Program-made: the position numbers and the translations under genes
Shown: positions 8,740-17,447 of the stretch, one piece after another
Numbering within the stretch: position 1 is the stretch's first letter
Layout: every line of letters begins with the position of its first letter
Notes under the pieces: model-generated
The model's database searches: none
Seen by the model: only the letters and a program-made list of their open reading frames with translations
Told to the model about the DNA's origin: nothing
From: Streptomyces sp. SCL15-4
GTDB lineage: Bacteria; Actinomycetota; Actinomycetes; Streptomycetales; Streptomycetaceae
Direction: 5' to 3'
Assembly: GCF_033366695.1 (NCBI RefSeq)
Contig: NZ_JAOBTQ010000001.1
Coordinates: forward strand, 7,502,001-7,566,000
Length of the DNA: 64,000 nt

Positions 8740-9189
8740 ATGAGCGCACCGGACGACCTGCCGGTCGTGAGCACCCTCGCCGACGCGGCCGCTCTGGTGC
8801 GGCGGCGCCAGGGGCTGTACGTGCGGTGGTCCAAGGGGCCCGGCGCCGATCTCCACAAGGCGTCCAGTACGGACGAGCTGACCGGCGTGGCCATGCCCGG
8901 GCTGTCCGCCAACCCGCTCGACGTGGAGGAGTGGTGGCGGGGCCGATCGGTCGAACTGTGGGTGGCGCGCCGGCTCTACGACTACGCGCACCTGCCGCAC
9001 GACAAGGGCCCCGGCGTACGGCCCTGGTTCCTGACGGGCCGGGAGAGGGGCCGGGGTCCCGACAACGAGCCGCTCGTGGCCGACGTCGAGCCGCTGTGCT
9101 GGATCGCCGACGAGGTGATCGAGGAGGCCCGTCAGGAGGTGGCCCGCCAGGAGCGGGAGTGGGGGACGCTGCGCCGCGGGAGCGGCTGA
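8740..9189 (+). CDS. DUF6098 family protein
   Basis: A 149-residue soluble protein. The conserved core is GLYVRWSKGPGADL, TGVAMPGLSANPLDVEEWW and LWVARRLYDYAHL, followed by RGPDNEPLV and a C-terminal helix IEEARQEVARQE. Proteins with this pattern in Streptomyces are labelled DUF6098 and have no known role. It starts after AGGGAGGTC, a strong ribosome site. It stands alone between the M1 peptidase and the convergent WhiB gene. Confidence 0.8.
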   Translation: MSAPDDLPVVSTLADAAALVRRRQGLYVRWSKGPGADLHKASSTDELTGVAMPGLSANPLDVEEWWRGRSVELWVARRLYDYAHLPHDKGPGVRPWFLTGRERGRGPDNEPLVADVEPLCWIADEVIEEARQEVARQEREWGTLRRGSG

Positions 9190-9190
9190 G

Positions 9191-9240
9191 CCGCGCGCCG
9201 GGGGCCTTGGCGCCGGGAGGGCCGCCGGCGCGGCGCGCGG
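9191..9240. terminator. Possible bidirectional hairpin between convergent genes
   Basis: CCGCGCGCCG and CGGCGCGCGG are perfect 10 bp arms with a 30 nt loop, filling the gap between the DUF6098 stop and the WhiB stop. The long loop makes this only a moderate candidate. Confidence 0.35.
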
Positions 9241-9261
9241 GCGTCCGCCGGGTCCCGGCGG

Positions 9262-9513
9262 TCAGCCGGAGCGGTACCGGGAGCGGGCCCGGCGCTTGAG
9301 CGCCCGGCGTTCCAGCTCCGTGGTGCCGCCCCAGACACCGATGCTCTGTCCGGTGTCCAGCGCCCAGTCCAGGCACTGCTCCCGGACCGGGCAGTGTCCG
9401 CACACCGCCTTCGCCCGCTCGGTCTGTCCCTGCGCCGGGCCGGTGGTCCCGATGGGGAAGAACAGATCGGGATCCTCGTGACGGCACGCGGCATGGTCAC
9501 GCCAGTTGTCCAT
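9262..9513 (-). CDS. WhiB-family iron-sulfur transcription factor
   Basis: The 83-residue protein has the WhiB cluster ligands at Cys10, Cys38, Cys41 and Cys47 (AAC, then CGHCPVREQC). The GVWGG turn sits at 59-63, and the basic C-terminal tail (RRALKRRARSRYRSG) contacts DNA. WhiB-like proteins bind a [4Fe-4S] cluster, interact with the primary sigma factor, and control development, redox response or antibiotic resistance in actinobacteria. Which paralogue this is cannot be settled from motifs alone. The start is supported by CCAGGAGATTTCC just upstream. The gene stands alone with about 235 bp of upstream sequence to the LysR gene stop. Confidence 0.93.
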   Translation of the reverse strand: MDNWRDHAACRHEDPDLFFPIGTTGPAQGQTERAKAVCGHCPVREQCLDWALDTGQSIGVWGGTTELERRALKRRARSRYRSG

Positions 9514-9748
9514 CGGAAATCTCCTGGATCGGTGGAAGTCGTCGTGCCCTGTCGTCAGTGTTCTCGCCTCCGGGTGACCGGCCGGGAGCACGTGAAACGG
9601 CTCAACCGCCGCACGTTCCGGTGACGGTGCGACGACGGCGGGCCCGGGCGCCGCCCGCCGCCTCGGTCGTGGCCGGTCAACAGGCCTGGCACCGGGGCCC
9701 GATGAGCGCCGGGCCACCGGACCGACCGCCGTTGCGGGCGAGTTGGGC

Positions 9749-10633
9749 TCAGCGGCGCAACGCCTGCGCCGCCGTGGCCGTGACCGCGTCGGCCAGGGCC
9801 GCCAGCGCGGGGGAGTCGAGCTTCCACTGCTGCCAGTACAGCGCCACGTCCATGAACTCGTCCGGGACCAGCACGGCCAGCCGTCCCCGCTCCAGCAGGG
9901 GGCCGGCCTGGGCCTCCGGGACCATGCCCCAGCCCAGCCCCGCAGCGACCGCCTCCAGGAACCCCTCGGAGGTGGGCACATGGTGCCGGAACGGGCCGGC
10001 CGAACCGCGGCCGAGCCGGCGGGCGAAGCCGTCCTGGAAGTCGTCCTTGCGGTCGAAGACCACCACGGGCGCCCGGGACAGCGCCTCCGCCGCCGGCCGC
10101 CCCGCCAGCCGGTCCGCGACGAACTCCGGCGCCGCGACCGGCAGATAGCGCATCCGGCCGAGCGGGCGCACGGTGCAGCCGGGGACCGGGTCGGGCGAGG
10201 AGGTCACCGCCGCCATCACCAGGCCCTCGCGCAGCAGTGCCGCCGTGTGGTCCTCGTCCTCCCGGCGCAGCTCGAAGCAGAGGTCCGCGACCCGGGTCAG
10301 GGCGGGCAGGAACCAGGTCGCCAGCGAATCCGCGTTCACCGCGACCGACACCCGGGTCGGCTCCCCGGTGCCGTTCAGCCCCAGCTCGCCCCAGGCGTCC
10401 CGCTCCAGCCGGGCGAGCTGCCGGGCGAACCGCACCAGCACCGCGCCGGACTCCGTGGGCCGTACCGGCTTGGTGCGCTGGAGCAGCACCCGGCCGGTGC
10501 GCTGCTCCAGGGCCTTGACCCGCTGGCTGACCGCCGACGGAGTCACGTGCAGCGCGGCTGCGGCCGCGTCGAAGGTGCCCTCGTCGACCACGGCCATCAA
10601 GGTCCGCACCTGCTCCAGGGGAAGTTCCGACAT
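9749..10633 (-). CDS. LysR-family regulator ArgP-like (IciA/LysG)
   Basis: A 294-residue LysR protein. The HTH is at the start (LEQVRTLMAVVDEGTFDAAAAAL, then VTPSAVSQRVKALEQRTGR), followed by a substrate-binding domain with VSVAVNADSLATWFLPAL, typical of the ArgP/LysG subfamily. These regulators sense lysine or arginine and activate a divergently transcribed basic amino acid exporter. That exporter, a LysE-like gene, is present here 69 bp away on the other strand, which strongly supports the assignment. ATG is chosen because it begins MSELPLEQV, the usual start of this subfamily. Confidence 0.93.
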   Translation of the reverse strand: MSELPLEQVRTLMAVVDEGTFDAAAAALHVTPSAVSQRVKALEQRTGRVLLQRTKPVRPTESGAVLVRFARQLARLERDAWGELGLNGTGEPTRVSVAVNADSLATWFLPALTRVADLCFELRREDEDHTAALLREGLVMAAVTSSPDPVPGCTVRPLGRMRYLPVAAPEFVADRLAGRPAAEALSRAPVVVFDRKDDFQDGFARRLGRGSAGPFRHHVPTSEGFLEAVAAGLGWGMVPEAQAGPLLERGRLAVLVPDEFMDVALYWQQWKLDSPALAALADAVTATAAQALRR

Positions 10634-10640
10634 CACGAAT

Positions 10641-10666
10641 GCTAAGGGTACGTAAAAATCATTAGC
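10641..10666. promoter_or_regulatory. Probable ArgP/LysG binding region between divergent genes
   Basis: The region is unusually A/T-rich for this window. It holds an inverted repeat of GCTAA and TTAGC arms separated by 16 bp, with an A-run between, immediately upstream of argP and about 40 bp from the lysE start. LysR proteins typically bind such dyads. The exact site is inferred. Confidence 0.4.
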
Positions 10667-10702
10667 TGTACTTGAGGCGGTGCTTTCTCTAGCGTCCTCC
10701 GC

Positions 10703-11317
10703 ATGAACCACGCCCTGACCGCCACCGCCGCCGGATTCGGCACCGGCCTCTCCCTGATCGTCGCCATCGGTGCCCAGAACGCCTTCGTCCTGCGGCAGGG
10801 GGTGCGGCGCGACGCCGTGCTCACCGTGGTCGGCATCTGCGCCCTGTCCGACGCGGTGCTGATCGCGCTCGGCGTCGGCGGGGTCGGCGCGGTGGTGGTG
10901 GCCTGGCCGGGCGCGCTCCGCGCGGTCGGCGTCGTCGGCGGCGTCTTCCTGCTCTGCTACGGCGTGCTGGCCGGCCGCCGGGTGCTCAGGCCGGGCGCCG
11001 GGCTGCACGCGGAGGGCGAGGCGGCCGGCTCCCGGCGCCGGGCGGTGCTCACCTGCCTGGCGATGACCTGGCTGAACCCGCACGTCTATCTGGACACCGT
11101 GTTCCTGCTGGGCTCGCTCGCCGCCGACCGGGGCCCGCTGCGCTGGACCTTCGGGCTCGGCGCCGCGCTCGCCAGCGTGTGCTGGTTCACCGCCCTCGGC
11201 TTCGGCGCCCGGCTGCTCGGCCGGTATCTGGCCCGGCCGGGCGCCTGGCGGGTGCTGGACGGCCTGGTCGCCGTCACCATGCTGGTCCTGGGCGTCAGCC
11301 TGATCGCCGGGTCCTGA
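10703..11317 (+). CDS. LysE/ArgO-family amino acid exporter
   Basis: The 204-residue membrane protein has the LysE/ArgO layout: TM1 with SLIVAIGAQNAFVLRQG, the family signature, then about five more hydrophobic helices. TWLNPHVYLDTVFLLGS is the second LysE motif. These carriers export L-lysine and/or L-arginine by proton antiport, which protects cells from build-up when peptides are degraded. The adjacent divergent ArgP-like gene is the likely activator. Length and start match the family. Confidence 0.93.
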   Translation: MNHALTATAAGFGTGLSLIVAIGAQNAFVLRQGVRRDAVLTVVGICALSDAVLIALGVGGVGAVVVAWPGALRAVGVVGGVFLLCYGVLAGRRVLRPGAGLHAEGEAAGSRRRAVLTCLAMTWLNPHVYLDTVFLLGSLAADRGPLRWTFGLGAALASVCWFTALGFGARLLGRYLARPGAWRVLDGLVAVTMLVLGVSLIAGS

Positions 11318-11402
11318 CCGCGCCCTGCTCGATGCCAACCGGTTGCTGCTGAGATAGTCGGGCTTTCGAACCGGAAAGCTGTAACGAGCAACCAGGACAG
11401 CC

Positions 11403-12704
11403 GTGGACACGAGCGAGAGCAGCACCACCGAGACCACCACCGGACCTCCGGCGGCCGGGGACCCGCCGCGGCGCGGCTGGCGCCGCTGGGGGATGGACAC
11501 CCGTCCGCTGCGCATCCCCGCCTACCGGCGGCTGTGGTCGTCGACCATCGTCACCTCCGTGGGCAGCCAGCTCACCGCCGTCGCCGTACCCAAGCAGATC
11601 TACGACATCACCCACTCCTCGGCCTGGGTCGGCTACGCGAGCTTCGCGGGCCTGGTGCCGATGGTGGCCTTCGCGCTGTGGGGCGGGGCGATCGCCGACA
11701 CCGTCGACCGGCGCAAGCTGCTGCTGGTCACCAACAGCGGCATCGCGGTGACCTCGCTGCTGTTCTGGGCGCAGGCGGTCAGCGGCCTGGACTCCGTGGT
11801 CGTCCTCATGGTCCTGCTCGCGCTGCAACAGGCGTTCTTCGGGCTCAACGCGCCCGCCCGCAGCGCCTCGATAGCCCGGCTGGTGCCGGCCGAGCAGCTG
11901 CCGGCCGCGAACGCGCTGGGCTCGACGGTGATGCAGACCGGCCTGGTGGCCGGCCCGCTGCTCGCCGGTGCGCTGATCCCGGTCGTCGGGCTGCCGGAGC
12001 TGTACCTGATCGACGCGGTGGCGCTGTGCGCGACCGTGTGGGCCGTCGCGCGGCTGCCCGCCCTGCCGCCGCTCGGCGGGACCGGCCGCCGCCGGGCCGG
12101 GCTGCGCGAGATAGCGGACGGGTTCCGGTACATCTCCCGGCACAAGGTGCTGCTGCTGTCCTTCCTCGCCGACATCGTCGCCATGGTGTTCGGCATGCCC
12201 CGCGCCCTGTTCCCGCAGCTGGCCGCGGAGAGCTACGGCTCCTACGGCGAGGGCCTGGCGCTCGGTGTGCTGTTCGCCGGCATCCCGGTCGGCGCGGTGC
12301 TCGGCGGCCTGTTCTCCGGGGTGTTCTCGCGGGCCCGCCGGCACGGCTGGATGGTCGTCGGGGCGGTCGTCGGCTGGGGCGTGGCCATCGCCGGGTTCGG
12401 GCTGAGCGGCAACCTCTGGGTCGCCGTGGTCTTCCTCGCCGCGGCCGGGGTCGCCGACATGGTCTCCATGGTGTTTCGCGGCGCGATCCTGCTGTCGGCC
12501 GCGACCGACGAGATGCGCGGCCGGATGCAGGGGGTCTTCACGGTGGTCGTGGCGGGCGGGCCGCGGCTGGCCGACGTCCTGCACGGCACCGCCGGCGCCG
12601 CGTTCGGCCCCCGGGCCGCCGTCGCGGGCGGCGGCGCCCTGGTCGTCGTGGCGATGCTGGCCCTGGCCGGCGCCGTCCCGGCCCTGCGCCGGTACCGCGT
12701 CTGA
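11403..12704 (+). CDS. MFS transporter (EntS-like MFS_3 type)
   Basis: The 433-residue protein has a 40-residue hydrophilic N-terminus and about 12 hydrophobic helices. The segment AYRRLWSSTIVTSVGSQLTAVAVPKQIYDIT is typical of enterobactin-exporter-like (MFS_3) permeases; the loop motif is seen as GGAIADTVDRRKLLL. The substrate is unknown, and siderophores or drugs are family possibilities only. The start is a GTG preceded by a weak site (CAGGACAGCC). Its last codons lie in a 20 bp duplication that also covers the stop. Confidence 0.88.
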   Translation: MDTSESSTTETTTGPPAAGDPPRRGWRRWGMDTRPLRIPAYRRLWSSTIVTSVGSQLTAVAVPKQIYDITHSSAWVGYASFAGLVPMVAFALWGGAIADTVDRRKLLLVTNSGIAVTSLLFWAQAVSGLDSVVVLMVLLALQQAFFGLNAPARSASIARLVPAEQLPAANALGSTVMQTGLVAGPLLAGALIPVVGLPELYLIDAVALCATVWAVARLPALPPLGGTGRRRAGLREIADGFRYISRHKVLLLSFLADIVAMVFGMPRALFPQLAAESYGSYGEGLALGVLFAGIPVGAVLGGLFSGVFSRARRHGWMVVGAVVGWGVAIAGFGLSGNLWVAVVFLAAAGVADMVSMVFRGAILLSAATDEMRGRMQGVFTVVVAGGPRLADVLHGTAGAAFGPRAAVAGGGALVVVAMLALAGAVPALRRYRV

Positions 12705-12728
12705 CGGGCCGGTACCGCGGCTGACGGA
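12689..12728 (+). repeat. 20 bp tandem duplication across the MFS stop codon
   Basis: CCGGTACCGCGTCTGACGGG is followed directly by CCGGTACCGCGGCTGACGGA, with 18 of 20 identical. The first copy carries the MFS stop. The second copy repeats the RYR-stop context untranslated, indicating a recent slippage duplication. Confidence 0.8.
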
Positions 12729-12734
12729 GCGGCC

Positions 12735-13193
12735 CTAGAGCGGGCCGGCCTGCCGCCGTATCGTGTACTGCTCCATCAGCTTGCCGCGGGTCGTCTCCAG
12801 CCGGTGGGCGAGGATCTCGGCCACCGTCCGCACCACCGAGAGACCGAGCAGCGGGTCCTCCACGCACAGGCCGAGCACCGACGGCCCGTCGAACTGGTAG
12901 GCGCGTACGTCGGTGAAGGCCACGGCGCCGAAGTCCCACTCGTACGGCGGGAACAGCCAGGACCAGCCGAGCAGGTCGCCCGCGCCGAGCATGGCCACGG
13001 TCACCCGCTGCCGGGAGGTGACCTCGGTGTCCAGGTGGACCGCGCCCGAGCGGATCACCCAGAACCGGTCGGCGGTGCCGCCCGCCTCGAAGATGCGGCT
13101 GTCCTCGGGGAAGGAGACCTCCTGGGCCACCTCCATCAGGCGCTCGCGCTGTGCCTGCGGCAGGGCGGTGAGCAGTTTGATCGCTTTGGTCAT
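12735..13193 (-). CDS. Cyclic nucleotide-binding (cNMP) domain protein, no HTH
   Basis: The 152-residue protein is essentially one CRP-like sensor domain: EVSFPEDSRIFEAGGTADRFWVIRSGAVHL for the first beta-roll strands, GAGDLLGWSWLFPPYEWDFGAVAFTDVRAYQFDG for the rest, and a C-terminal helix pair. There is no DNA-binding helix-turn-helix, so it is unlikely to act alone as a CRP-type transcription factor. The glutamate-arginine signature expected for cAMP binding is not clear, so the ligand is unknown. Stand-alone proteins of this kind are common in Streptomyces. The MFS gene upstream on the other strand is convergent. Confidence 0.85.
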   Translation of the reverse strand: MTKAIKLLTALPQAQRERLMEVAQEVSFPEDSRIFEAGGTADRFWVIRSGAVHLDTEVTSRQRVTVAMLGAGDLLGWSWLFPPYEWDFGAVAFTDVRAYQFDGPSVLGLCVEDPLLGLSVVRTVAEILAHRLETTRGKLMEQYTIRRQAGPL

Positions 13194-13321
13194 GCGCGGG
13201 GCTCCTCGCCGGCGGCGGATGCGGTCGGGGTGCTGTGCCTAAGCCCATTTCAGCCGCTGCCGCCGTCCCGGGCACCTCGAACCCGGGGTGCCCGCCGCCT
13301 CCCGGCCGTTTCCGGGCAGCG

Positions 13322-13357
13322 AAAAGCCCTGGCTGGACGGGGGAAACCAGCCAGGGC
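13322..13357 (-). terminator. Rho-independent terminator for the small gene at 13466-13708
   Basis: Perfect 11 bp arms GCCCTGGCTGG and CCAGCCAGGGC enclose a 10 nt loop. Read on the minus strand the hairpin is followed by TTTTC, a proper intrinsic terminator, rare in this GC-rich genome. It lies about 110 bp downstream of the stop of the minus-strand gene. Confidence 0.75.
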
Positions 13358-13465
13358 CGTATGCGGTGACGCGTGGCGGGGGGAAGGACGGTTCCGCGCC
13401 GCGCCCGCATCACGTATGGATGAATAGTAAACCAATTATCAGGCCTTTCCGCGGCCTGAACCGGG

Positions 13466-13708
13466 TCAGGTGACCTGTTTCACTCCGTCGGCCCGCGCGC
13501 GAGCTTTGCCCGGATCGACGATCTCCTCCAGCACCCGCAGCACCGCCTCGAACGCCCGCGCCCGGTCCGCCGCCTCGGCGGCGCCCTCCGGATCCGTCGC
13601 CGCGAGGCTCCGGGCCCGCTCCCGCCATGTCTCCTCCTGCTCCTGCGCGTGCTCCCGACCGCGCCGGATACGGCGCAACAACTCGTCCGCGTCCACGACA
13701 TCCTTCAT
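13466..13708 (-). CDS. Small hypothetical protein, helical and charged
   Basis: An 80-residue protein I do not recognise. It is rich in Arg, Glu and Ala, with a predicted long helix or coiled coil (DADELLRRIRRGREHAQEQEETWRERARSLA), and no Cys or TM segment. The ATG is preceded by sequence without a strong ribosome site. A clean intrinsic terminator lies downstream on the same strand, which supports it as a real transcription unit. The neighbouring sigma factor gene is divergent and shares a 346 bp intergenic region. Confidence 0.55.
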   Translation of the reverse strand: MKDVVDADELLRRIRRGREHAQEQEETWRERARSLAATDPEGAAEAADRARAFEAVLRVLEEIVDPGKARARADGVKQVT

Positions 13709-14054
13709 ATCCGGCGGGTACCCGGGAGCGGCCGGGTGATGGCACCCCTACCGGGCGTGCCGGGCCGCGAGCGCGGCCCGGTCCCTCGTTCCGCTTGTGC
13801 CAGAGGCCGGTACCGGAGTGGTGGAGCGAAGTTCCGTTCATCGGGGGTGTTTGACCGCCGGGGCAGGGGGCAGGCGGAATCTCGTGCTTCGGACCGGAGG
13901 CGCGCGCCCAGCGGGGAAGAGACCCGCTGCCTGGGCCCCTCCCGCCGGGCCCGGTGGCTCACCCGCGGCGAAACCCTGACACCACCGTTCGGGCCAGAAC
14001 CCGGAACCCCTGTTTCCGGAGGTGCCCTGAAACCACGTTCAGGAGCGATTCCGC
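13709..14054. other. 346 bp intergenic region between small gene and sigma factor gene
   Basis: No gene is supported here. The region must hold the promoters of the divergent small gene and the sigma factor gene. I looked for a SigB-type GNNT-N15-GGGTA element and found no convincing match. Confidence 0.4.
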
Positions 14055-14903
14055 ATGCTGACCGACATGTCGACAAGCCGTCCCGGCACGACCGCCCCCG
14101 CCGGGGCGTCCGCCCGCCGCAACCACGACGACGCCCCCGACACCGCGGCGCTGTTCGCCCGGCTGGCGGAGCTGGAGGACGGCCCCGAGCGGGACGCCGT
14201 ACGCGATGAACTCGTCACCGCCTGGCTGCCCATGGCCCACCGGATCGCCGGCCGGTTCCGCGACCGCGGCGAGTCCGTGGAGGACCTGCGCCAGGTGGCC
14301 GCACTGGGACTGGTCAAGGCCATCGACCGCTTCGACCCCTCCCGCGGTGCCTTCGAGAGCTACGCCGTGCCCACGATCACCGGAGAGGTCAAGCGGCACT
14401 TCCGCGACCGTATGTGGGCCCTCCGGGTGCCCCGCCGGGTGCAGGAACTGCGCAACCGGGTCCGGGTGGCCCGGCGGGAACTCACCCAGAACCCGGGCAG
14501 CCCCGAGCCCACCGTCGCCGACATCGCCGCCCACACCGGGCTCACCGAGGAGGAGGTGAACGCCGGCATGGAGGCGCTGGAGAGCTTCAGCACCCTCTCC
14601 CTGGACGCCGAGCTGTCCGCCGGCGACGACGGCTACAGCCTCGCCGACACCCTCGGCGCCACGGACACCTCCTTCGACGTCGTCGTCGACCGGGAGGCCG
14701 CCAAGGAGGGCCTGCGCCGGCTGCCCGAGCGCGAGCGGGCCATCCTCTACATGCGCTTCTTCGAGGACATGACCCAGAGCCGCATCGCCGACCGGCTCGG
14801 CATCTCGCAGATGCACGTCTCCCGGCTGATCAGCCGCAGCTGCGCCCGCATCCGCGACGAGGCGCTCGGCACGCGCAGGCCCGGCTCCGCCGGGTCGCGC
14901 TGA
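14055..14903 (+). CDS. SigB/SigF-family RNA polymerase sigma factor (first of two)
   Basis: A 282-residue sigma-70 group 3 factor of the Streptomyces SigB/SigF stress and sporulation family. Region 2: VAALGLVKAIDRFDPSRG and the -10 contact YAVPTITGEVKRHFRD. Region 3: RRVQELRNRVRVARREL and TVADIAAHTGLTEEEV. Region 4 HTH: RLPERERAILYMRFFEDMTQSRIADRLGISQMHVSRL. Such factors are held by anti-sigma factors and released by anti-anti-sigma factors. No cognate anti-sigma gene is adjacent; ATP-binding candidates occur elsewhere in the window. An AGGAG site 9 bp upstream fixes the ATG. The next gene, FUSC, is convergent with a 4 bp gap. Confidence 0.95.
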   Translation: MLTDMSTSRPGTTAPAGASARRNHDDAPDTAALFARLAELEDGPERDAVRDELVTAWLPMAHRIAGRFRDRGESVEDLRQVAALGLVKAIDRFDPSRGAFESYAVPTITGEVKRHFRDRMWALRVPRRVQELRNRVRVARRELTQNPGSPEPTVADIAAHTGLTEEEVNAGMEALESFSTLSLDAELSAGDDGYSLADTLGATDTSFDVVVDREAAKEGLRRLPERERAILYMRFFEDMTQSRIADRLGISQMHVSRLISRSCARIRDEALGTRRPGSAGSR

Positions 14904-14907
14904 AAGC

Positions 14908-17151
14908 TCACCGGGCCGGGCCGCCGGCCACGCCGAGCGGGCGCGCCAGACCGGAGACCGCCTCGTCCAGCCGCTGCAGATGGCGCAGCACCCGGTCGGT
15001 CACCCGGCCGTAGCGCGGGGTGCGCAGGGTTCCCGGCTCCAGCATCGACGCGATGCTGGAGCCGCTCTCGATCTCCTCGGCGGAGCGCGGATCGGCCACG
15101 TGCGCCGCGATCGCCTCGATGTTGTGCACGATCCGCCGGCAGGCCCCGCGCAGCCGGGGATCGGCCGCGATCGAGGGGTGCGTGGGCAGCAGCTCGGCCG
15201 TGGCCGCGAGGGACCGCCCGTGGTACGCGCACGTCTCCAGCAGCGCCACCACGTACCGCACCGAGTCCCGGCGCGAGCGCAGCGGCGTGATCGGATGGGT
15301 CAGCGGCTGGGTGGCCGCGCGCAGGTCGGCCAGCGCCTGGTCCAGCTCCCGTGCCCGCTCCACCAGATCGCCGCCCGGCCCGCCGCTGAGCTGGTCGACG
15401 GCGCCCCGCGTGACCTCGGCCAGCCGCTCCAGGACCGCCACCAGCAGCTCGTTGGTACGGCGGTCGGTGTGCACCGGCAGCACCACCGCCGCCGCGAACA
15501 CCCCGCAGGCCGCGCCGAGCGCCGTCTCCTCGATCCGCAGCACCAGCACCGCCGCGCTGTAGGTGTTCAGCAGCGTGTAGAGCAGCCCCAGCATCGCCGT
15601 GACGAAGAACGACATCAGCGTGTACGACAGCGGCGCGGTGTAGAACATCGCGAAGATGAACACCAGCACCAGGCCGAACGCCATCCAGGTGTGGTGCCCG
15701 ACCAGCCCGGCGAGCCCGATGCCCGCCACCACGCCGAGCACCGTGCCCAGCAGCCGCCGGTAGCCCTTCACCAGGATCTCGCCCGTGGAGGCGGTGTTCA
15801 GGAACACGATCCAGCACGTCAGCACCGCCCAGTACCAGCGCTGGCTGGACAGCAGCTCGCCGCCGGCGATGGCCAGCGAGGAACCGACGGCCACCTGGAC
15901 CGCGGCCCGCGTGGTGGGCCGGCGCAGCCCGGACGGCTCCGCCTGCGGCGCCCGCTCCTCGCTGATCTCGATCGCGGTGTCCTCCGCGTCCAGCTCCTCG
16001 CGCGAGCGGGTGGTCGCCGGGGTGTCGGCGGACTCGTCCTGCGGCCCGTCCAGGGCCAGCCGGAGACCGAGCGCGGCGCGGGCCGCCTCGCCGAGCCCGC
16101 GGAAGACGTCCTGCACGGCCGGGGAGGCGTCCGGCAGGTTCTCCTCCTCGCGGTAGCCCAGCAGCCGGTTGCGCACCTGGGCGAGCGCGGCCCCGGGCGC
16201 CTCGCCGGCCGGCCGCAGCATCAGCACCCGCAGCGCCCGCAGGTCCCGGCGCAGCGCGGCCGCCGCCCCGTCCCGCACCGGCAGCTCGACTCCCGAGGGC
16301 ACCGGGGCGCCCGGCAGATGCAGGGTGAGGGTGTCGGTCCGCTCGGCGCTGCGCGCGGTGAGCAGCAGCAGTCCCAGCCGCTCGGCCGCGATCTCCGCGT
16401 CCGCGATCCGGCGTTGCAGCAGCCGGGCCACCGCGGGGTCGGAGGTGCCGTCCTCCAGCCGGCCCTGGATCAGCAGCGCCGTCTCGTGCAGCCGGGCGGT
16501 GCGGGTGCGCAGCTCCTCCAGCACCTTCTCCACCTCCTCGGGCCCGGCGTCCGGCAGTTTGGCCTGGCTGGCGAGCAACTGGGCGAGGCGGGCGCGGAAG
16601 GCCCGGCGCAGCCGGTCCAGGGTGCCCGCCGGGGTCTGCGGCAGCAGCACGAACCGGGCGGTGGCGCTGCACGCGAACGCCACCGCGATGACGGCGTACA
16701 GCGCGGGCAGCGCGGCCGTCGTGGCCTGCACGAACAGCGACAGGAAGTAGACCTGGAACCCGATCAGCCCGAGCGCCGTGCCGCGGTCGCCGAACCGGCG
16801 GCCGTAGACGGCACCGAAGATCAGCGCGACGAAGAACAGGTCGCCGACGACGACACGCTGGTTGAGCAGCGCGCCCAGCGACACCGAGGCCAGCGCCACC
16901 GGCAGGCCCAGCGCGAGCGTGACGGCCTGCCGGGCGGGCTGCTTCTCGCGGATGGCGAAGGTGGCGACCATCGCGGCCATGGCGCCGGCGACCAGACGCG
17001 GGACCGGGACGCCCGCAGCGGCCAGGACGGCGAGGGTCAGGGCGATGGCGGTGACCGTGCGCAGTCCCGCCGTCAGGCGGAGCAGCCCGGGGTCCGACGC
17101 CGCCAGCCGGTCCCACATCCGTACCCGTCCCGACCGTCCCCGTGCCGTCAC
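14908..17151 (-). CDS. FUSC-family membrane protein (putative aromatic acid/compound exporter)
   Basis: A 747-residue protein with two hydrophobic blocks. The first is residues about 25-180 (LTAGLRTVTAIALTLAVLAAAGVPVPRL onward); the second runs from about 425 to 570 (QVAVGSSLAIAGGELLSSQRWYWAVLTCWIVF, ETALGAACGVFAAAVVLPVHT). A long soluble linker and C-terminus rich in coiled-coil-like Leu/Arg segments separate and follow them. This is the FUSC arrangement (fusaric acid resistance, aromatic efflux). The GTG start was used with GGGAGAG upstream; an in-frame ATG 33 bp downstream is a possible alternative. It is convergent with the sigma factor, with only 4 bp between stops. Confidence 0.88.
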   Translation of the reverse strand: MTARGRSGRVRMWDRLAASDPGLLRLTAGLRTVTAIALTLAVLAAAGVPVPRLVAGAMAAMVATFAIREKQPARQAVTLALGLPVALASVSLGALLNQRVVVGDLFFVALIFGAVYGRRFGDRGTALGLIGFQVYFLSLFVQATTAALPALYAVIAVAFACSATARFVLLPQTPAGTLDRLRRAFRARLAQLLASQAKLPDAGPEEVEKVLEELRTRTARLHETALLIQGRLEDGTSDPAVARLLQRRIADAEIAAERLGLLLLTARSAERTDTLTLHLPGAPVPSGVELPVRDGAAAALRRDLRALRVLMLRPAGEAPGAALAQVRNRLLGYREEENLPDASPAVQDVFRGLGEAARAALGLRLALDGPQDESADTPATTRSREELDAEDTAIEISEERAPQAEPSGLRRPTTRAAVQVAVGSSLAIAGGELLSSQRWYWAVLTCWIVFLNTASTGEILVKGYRRLLGTVLGVVAGIGLAGLVGHHTWMAFGLVLVFIFAMFYTAPLSYTLMSFFVTAMLGLLYTLLNTYSAAVLVLRIEETALGAACGVFAAAVVLPVHTDRRTNELLVAVLERLAEVTRGAVDQLSGGPGGDLVERARELDQALADLRAATQPLTHPITPLRSRRDSVRYVVALLETCAYHGRSLAATAELLPTHPSIAADPRLRGACRRIVHNIEAIAAHVADPRSAEEIESGSSIASMLEPGTLRTPRYGRVTDRVLRHLQRLDEAVSGLARPLGVAGGPAR

Positions 17152-17214
17152 CTGGTCGCGCTCTCTCCCGTACCGGACATCGATCCGCGACCCAGCATCG
17201 CACGCCCGCTCCGG

Positions 17215-17424
17215 CTACCTGCCCTCGGCCAGGGTGGCGGCCACCAGGGCGTTCGCGTGCCCGTGGCCGAGCCCGTGCGCCGACTTCAGCCAGCCGACCA
17301 GCTCCGCGTGCCGGGTCAGCGGCGAGGAGCGGATCAGCTCCTGCCACTCGGCGGCCGGGCGGCCGTACTTCTTCTCGATCGAGGGGAAGTAACTCGCCGG
17401 GCCCTTGACGGTCTTCTCGGTCAT
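17215..17424 (-). CDS. DUF4287 domain-containing protein
   Basis: A 69-residue protein. KGPASYFPSIEKKYGRPAAEW and the C-terminal GHGHANALVAATL are the DUF4287 signature. The function is unknown, and the family occurs widely as short stand-alone proteins. CGGAGGGACG lies ideally before the ATG, so this start is preferred over an in-frame ATG 33 bp upstream. It lies downstream of the NDH-2-like gene on the same strand. Confidence 0.88.
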   Translation of the reverse strand: MTEKTVKGPASYFPSIEKKYGRPAAEWQELIRSSPLTRHAELVGWLKSAHGLGHGHANALVAATLAEGR

Positions 17425-17447
17425 GGTGCGTCCCTCCGCGTGGTGTT

